In this document: piece by piece, positions 60,348 to 64,000 of the stretch
Layout of the letters: every line of letters begins with the position of its first letter
Position numbering within the stretch: position 1 is the first letter of the stretch
From: Guillardia theta CCMP2712
Taxonomy: Eukaryota > Cryptophyceae > Pyrenomonadales > Geminigeraceae
Assembly: GCF_000315625.1 (NCBI RefSeq)
Contig: NW_005434541.1
Location: forward strand, 122,669-186,668
DNA length: 64,000 bases
Direction of reading: 5' to 3'
Made by a program: the position numbers and the translations under genes
Notes under the pieces: generated by a model
What the model was told of the DNA's origin: nothing
Seen by the model: only the letters and a program-made list of their open reading frames with translations
Databases searched by the model: none

Positions 60348-62495
60348 ATGGTTCTTCAGTATGATGAAAATGTTCGCAACCTGCTGTATCGGAGATCATG
60401 CCAATACACGCAGAGCGGACTTGTGGATGCCTCTGTCCTCGAAGCTGATCTCGTCGAGAGGGTGAAGAGCTTCGCGAAGCGTTATCCGAACAGCAGGACA
60501 GCCCAGGCTTGCAAGGCTGTGGAGGGATGCACCCCCGACGCTATCGCAGAAGCCATCCGCTCGACATGTCAGCAGGCACGACGTGAGCTTCTGCAAGAAG
60601 CGATGACTGGATGGAGTGACGCATCCAGAGAGTGGTTTATGCAGCAGATTGAGGAAGCCAAGAAGGAGAAGGTCGAGACATACACCGCCTCAGCAGGCAA
60701 CGAGGTAACTTCCTTCATCTCCATGACTCTCCTGGGCATCTCCTCGGTGTATGTCAACCATGAAGAAAAGCTGAAGAAGAAATTTGAAGAGATCGGACTG
60801 ATCGTAGACTCAGTGCAAGAGAGTAAAGCAATCATGTGGAAGGCTCCGTATAGACCCGAGATAGCGAGTGCTGAGGAGATCCCGGTGACTGTTTCCTTCC
60901 TCCGCAATGCACAAGCGGAGAAGCTCTGGCAGGGAAGAGAGGACTTCGCGATCGATGGTCGCAAGTTCACAGCTGTACATGTGAGCATCGTGCACGATCG
61001 ATCTTTCAAGATTCGAGCCAAGAGAGGACCCTGGGGCAAAGGGGGCAGCTTGGCAGAGCTGACTCACCTGCTAACCTTGGGCGGCATGACAACGGCTGAG
61101 ATAGCTGCCGTCTATCGCTATCAGCTGCTGCGCCAGTCCCTTGCAGCGGTCCAACTCCAGCCGCTGGCAGGCATGCTGGTCGCTGGGGCGCCAGGACAGC
61201 AAGTCCACAAAGGCTTAGGTCAGAAAGGCTTCATCGCTGTAGGGGCCAACGTCATCTGGAGACAGAGGGAGGTGGAGTGGATCGTCTCCTCGAGCTGCCC
61301 AGAGGCGAATGATACAGCATTTCGAGCTTTCCGAGAGAGCGAAGCGATGGAGGGAGTACACCTGACTCTGTTCAGCGAGGACCCGAAGATCAGAGAGGCG
61401 CTCGCAGTCGAGTTGACAGCTGATCGCTTTGTGTCCAGAAATAAGTTGAAGAAGGCATCAAGGATGCAGAAGAAGGCAGGCGGCAAGGACGGCAAGGAGA
61501 TCAAGATCATCATCAAGTCGACGGCGGCATCTGGTCGCTTCACGAGGAAGGAGATGGAGGGGCTGTGCAACGGCGGCAACACGTCTATCGCAAGAGTCAA
61601 GAGAGTCTTGTTGGAGATCGCTAACAGGCTCGAGATCAACGTTGAAGGCATCGACATGGAGGAGGATTTGAACACCAAGTCCTGGAACGGGTCCAAGCTA
61701 TGCATCCTCCTCGGCTCCACGGAGGATGCTCGACGCATGATGAAGGAGCTGCCCTTCTATCTCGAAGGCGCAGCAACCAAGCTCGAAGCAGTCGGCTTCG
61801 ACAAGGAGCCTGACTCTGAGGCGGCTGGTCAGCGGGGCACCAGCGACGCAGCGCAGCGACAGGAGGAGAGCGAGGGAGAGTGGCTGGAGTTTACAGACCT
61901 GGAGAGGATCACAATGGAGGCAGCATCTCCGTCAAGCCAAGAGGACATGCAGCTCGTCAGCGAGCTGTCAGCAGTCATCGAAGATGCAGCTTCTTTGAAC
62001 GAGGCAGGGACGAGCGAGCCGATCAAGCTGGTCCTGGACAAGGCCGTTGGCAACCTCCACGACACCTTCTACTCTCCGGGGAGCCTGGAGTTCATGTCGC
62101 TGGGAGAGTGGGCGAAGATGCCAGAGGAGCAGGGAGTGGGACGCAACGCGCTCAAGGAGAAGCTGGGGAAGTGGCTGCAGAGCAAGCGCTGGACTCGCGT
62201 GCAAGGAGAGAGCAAGAAGGCAAGGAGGGGCAGCGCGTTCTCGCCACGGGCAACGGCAGCTGCTGAGCTTGAGCAGGAGGCGGAGAGCGACGACATAGAG
62301 CGTCGATCTCTTAGCCTCCTGTTCATAGCACTGAGTAAATTCGCAGAGATGCATGTGCTGGCCTGCTCGCTGAAGGTGGACAAGAAGGACCGACTGCGAG
62401 TGGAGATGAGGGAAGATGACGAAGAAGAGGAAGACATGGAGGAAGAGCAAGGCGAGGGCGAGGAAGAAGACGGGGCGAGCCCGTACCGAGCTTGA
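60348..62495 (+). CDS. ORF1 (gag-like) protein of element C, intact, 715 aa
   Basis: ATG at 60348 (MVLQYDENVRNLL). Likely RNA-binding/structural protein of the element. Regions: helical N-terminus (1-~130); a segment 'VYVNHEEKLKKKFEEIGLIVD' ... 'VTVSFLRNAQAEKLW' (about 140-210) suggestive of a beta-alpha-beta fold; a basic patch 'KIRAKRGPWGKGG' (~225); a second such region (290-350); a Lys-rich stretch (~370-400); 'LCILLGSTEDARRMMKELPF' (~455); and a very acidic C-terminus (EEEEDMEEEQGEGEEED). No CCHC knuckle. It shares organisation with element B ORF1, whose partner ORF2 encodes the enzymes. The acidic tail is unusual for a nucleic-acid-binding gag and might mediate self-association or chromatin contact. 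Confidence 0.85.
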   Translation: MVLQYDENVRNLLYRRSCQYTQSGLVDASVLEADLVERVKSFAKRYPNSRTAQACKAVEGCTPDAIAEAIRSTCQQARRELLQEAMTGWSDASREWFMQQIEEAKKEKVETYTASAGNEVTSFISMTLLGISSVYVNHEEKLKKKFEEIGLIVDSVQESKAIMWKAPYRPEIASAEEIPVTVSFLRNAQAEKLWQGREDFAIDGRKFTAVHVSIVHDRSFKIRAKRGPWGKGGSLAELTHLLTLGGMTTAEIAAVYRYQLLRQSLAAVQLQPLAGMLVAGAPGQQVHKGLGQKGFIAVGANVIWRQREVEWIVSSSCPEANDTAFRAFRESEAMEGVHLTLFSEDPKIREALAVELTADRFVSRNKLKKASRMQKKAGGKDGKEIKIIIKSTAASGRFTRKEMEGLCNGGNTSIARVKRVLLEIANRLEINVEGIDMEEDLNTKSWNGSKLCILLGSTEDARRMMKELPFYLEGAATKLEAVGFDKEPDSEAAGQRGTSDAAQRQEESEGEWLEFTDLERITMEAASPSSQEDMQLVSELSAVIEDAASLNEAGTSEPIKLVLDKAVGNLHDTFYSPGSLEFMSLGEWAKMPEEQGVGRNALKEKLGKWLQSKRWTRVQGESKKARRGSAFSPRATAAAELEQEAESDDIERRSLSLLFIALSKFAEMHVLACSLKVDKKDRLRVEMREDDEEEEDMEEEQGEGEEEDGASPYRA

Positions 62496-62748
62496 GCTGA
62501 GCCCAAGGTAAGGAGAGAAGGTAGGAGGCGACCGAAGGCCAAGGTGAGGAGAGGCAACTCTCCTGACTGAGGCTGAGGAAGCCAAGAGAAGACAGCAGAA
62601 GTAGAGAGTAGAAAGACGCCTCAGAAGCAGGGTTCGCATTGTAGGCCGTGTACTCCCAGTGCTCGAGCGCCTCTTTAGACTAGGATCAAATTGCACAAGC
62701 CCACAACGAGGCCGAGCAACATTCTAGCATTCTAATAAACTCACATAA
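62496..62748 (+). other. 3' UTR of element C
   Basis: Contains one copy of the unit that is tripled in element A, the conserved 'tactcccagtgctcgagcgc' / 'ctctttagactaggatcaaa' block also found as a relic at 38355-38395, and the terminal 'tctaataaactcacataa'. It probably holds the RT recognition signal. Confidence 0.7.
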
Positions 62749-62817
62749 TTAGGGTTTAGGGTTTAGGGTTTAGGGTTTAGGGTTTAGGGTTTAGGGTTTA
62801 GGGTTTAGGGTTTAGGG
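62749..62817 (+). repeat. TTTAGGG tract between elements C and D
   Basis: Nearly ten perfect units, the longest clean tract in the window. Confidence 0.93.
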
Positions 62818-64000
62818 CCGGTTATTTCAGGCACCATGGCTGCACGCGTGGTGTAGGGGAAGCTGCCAGGGCGCCAAGGAAGCTGCAAGCGAGAGGTTTG
62901 TATACTTCAAATAGCTTTCTAAGTATGGTTCTTCAGTATGATGAAAATGTTCGCAACCTGCTGTATCGGAGATCATGCCAATACACGCAGAGCGGACTTG
63001 TGGATGCCTCTGTCCTCGAAGCTGATCTCGTCGAGAGGGTGAAGAGCTTCGCGAAGCGTTATCCGAACAGCAGGACAGCCCAGGCTTGCAAGGCTGTGGA
63101 GGGATGCACCCCCGACGCTATCGCAGAAGCCATCCGCTCGACATGTCAGCAGGCACGACGTGAGCTTCTGCAAGAAGCGATGACTGGATGGAGTGACGCA
63201 TCCAGAGAGTGGTTTATGCAGCAGATTGAAGAAGCCAAGAAGGAGAAGGTCGAGACATACACCGTCTCAGCAGGCAACGAGGTGACTTCCTTCATCTCCA
63301 TGACTCTCCTGGGCATCTCCTCGGTGTATGTCAACCATGAAGAAAAGCTGAAGAAGAAATTTGAAGAGATCGGACTGATCGTAGACTCAGTGCAAGAGAG
63401 TAAAGCAATCATGTGGAAGGCTCCGTATAGACCCGAGATAGCGAGTGCTGAGGAGATCCCGGTGACTGTTTCCTTCCTCCGCAATGCACAAGCGGAGAAG
63501 CTCTGGCAGGGAAGAGAGGACTTCGCGATCGATGGTCGCAAGTTCACAGCTGTACATGTGAGCATCGTGCACGATAGATCTTTCAAGATTCGAGCCAAGA
63601 GAGGACCCTGGGGCAAAGGGGGCAGCTTGGCAGAGCTGACTCACCTGCTAACCTTGGGCGGCATGACAACGGCTGAGATAGCTGCCGTCTATCGCTATCA
63701 GCTGCTGCGCCAGTCCCTTGCAGCGGTCCAACTCCAGCCGCTGGCAGGCATGCTGGTCGCTGGGGCGCCAGGACAGCAAGTCCACAAAGGCTTAGGTCAG
63801 AAAGGCTTCATCGCTGTAGGGGCCAACGTCATCTGGAGACAGAGGGAGGTGGAGTGGATCGTCTCCTCGAGCTGCCCAGAGGCGAATGATACAGCATTTC
63901 GAGCTTTCCGAGAGAGCGAAGCGATGGAGGGAGTACACCTGACTCTGTTCAGCGAGGACCCGAAGATCAGAGAGGCGCTCGCAGTCGAGTGACAGCTGAT
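62818..64000 (+). mobile_element. element D: telomeric retroelement, continues past the window
   Basis: Begins with a partial monomer (ccggttatttcagg) and one leader, then ORF1 at 62925. Almost identical to element C over the visible 1.18 kb; substitutions noted are few (e.g. near 63266, 63283 and 63574). ORF1 hits TGA at 63990-63992 because one T of 'gagttgacag' (61430 region of C) is missing. Confidence 0.88.
62925..63992 (+). pseudogene. ORF1 of element D, frameshifted by one base
   Basis: Same start and sequence as element C ORF1 for about 355 codons with two or so amino-acid changes (Ala to Val in 'TYTxSAGNE'). A single-base deletion at about 63990 makes an immediate stop. As the only difference of its kind, it could also be a base-call error; the remainder lies outside the window. 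Confidence 0.8.

Larger units (their letters stand above)
59706..62748 (+). mobile_element. element C: complete ORF1-only telomeric retroelement
   Basis: Monomer array (19 bp, 'aggcagcgccggttatttc', ~22 units, 59706-60121), a 53-bp leader (60122-60175: 'caccatggctgcacgcgtgg...'), four more monomers, the leader again (60258-60308), ORF1 (60348-62495), a 3' UTR (62496-62748) ending 'taataaactcacataa', then TTTAGGG. No RT. It is bounded on both sides by telomeric repeats, so target-site duplications cannot be seen. ORF1 is intact, which suggests recent activity using an RT in trans. Confidence 0.85.

Noticed and set aside
62749-62817. The actual chromosome end
   Set aside because: Unique element sequence (D) follows on the right, so this is an internal tract, although the true end may not be far beyond.

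Overview
The window reads as a nuclear contig of a microbial eukaryote, most likely a unicellular alga. Evidence: protein genes are split by very short GT-AG introns (mostly 44-56 nt), the telomere-type repeat is TTTAGGG, and the genes include RWP-RK, DDM1/HELLS-type SNF2, GT41 glycosyltransferase, nonaspanin, class II HDAC and a one-repeat voltage-gated channel. A cryptophyte such as Guillardia is a reasonable guess, but it is an inference.

Region 1 (1-38.2 kb) is ordinary gene-bearing chromosome. In order: three small RWP-RK genes (two of them near-identical over their shared part), a DDM1/HELLS-like remodeller, a leucine-rich-repeat gene, an O-GlcNAc-transferase-like (GT41) gene, a pair of small Cys-containing paralogues, an NPPY-type methyltransferase with a long lysine/glutamate-rich N-terminus, a TM9SF/nonaspanin, a six-exon gene of unknown function, a class II histone deacetylase, a PH-domain/EF-hand voltage-gated cation channel and an armadillo-repeat gene. 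Between genes lie recurring composite islands, one part rich in GGTACCCC/ACCCC words and the other in CCGG/GAGTC/CACTGA/AACCGTTG words.

Region 2 (38.3-47.3 kb and 59.7-64.0 kb) is telomere-like. Tracts of TTTAGGG separate head-to-tail elements. Each element has a 5' array of 19-21 bp monomers, an ORF1 and a shared 3' end. Element B adds an ORF2 with a ULP1-type cysteine protease, an endonuclease/exonuclease/phosphatase (EEP) domain and a reverse transcriptase cut off after its GLPQGSP motif. Elements A and C have ORF1 only. I read these as telomere-repeat-specific non-LTR retrotransposons with gag-only partners, reminiscent of TRAS/SART and HeT-A.

Region 3 (about 47.3-58.8 kb) is unlike its surroundings: GC-rich, dense, intronless, with divergent and convergent genes, several membrane proteins, low-complexity virion-like proteins, a permuted NlpC/P60-like cysteine hydrolase, and AT-rich TATA or TATTTAA boxes 25-75 bp before many starts. 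It looks like a fragment of a large dsDNA virus, possibly herpes- or mirus-like. No hallmark gene (capsid, terminase, polymerase) is present, so the lineage is open. It begins inside the retrotransposon RT reading frame. It is followed by an AT-richer lectin-like gene whose 3' end runs directly into TTTAGGG repeats, as if a broken end had been capped by a telomere.

The picture is a chromosome-end zone where telomeric repeats, telomere-targeting retroelements and a viral fragment have been stacked. Misassembly at the two junctions (about 47.3 kb and 59.66 kb) is the main alternative.
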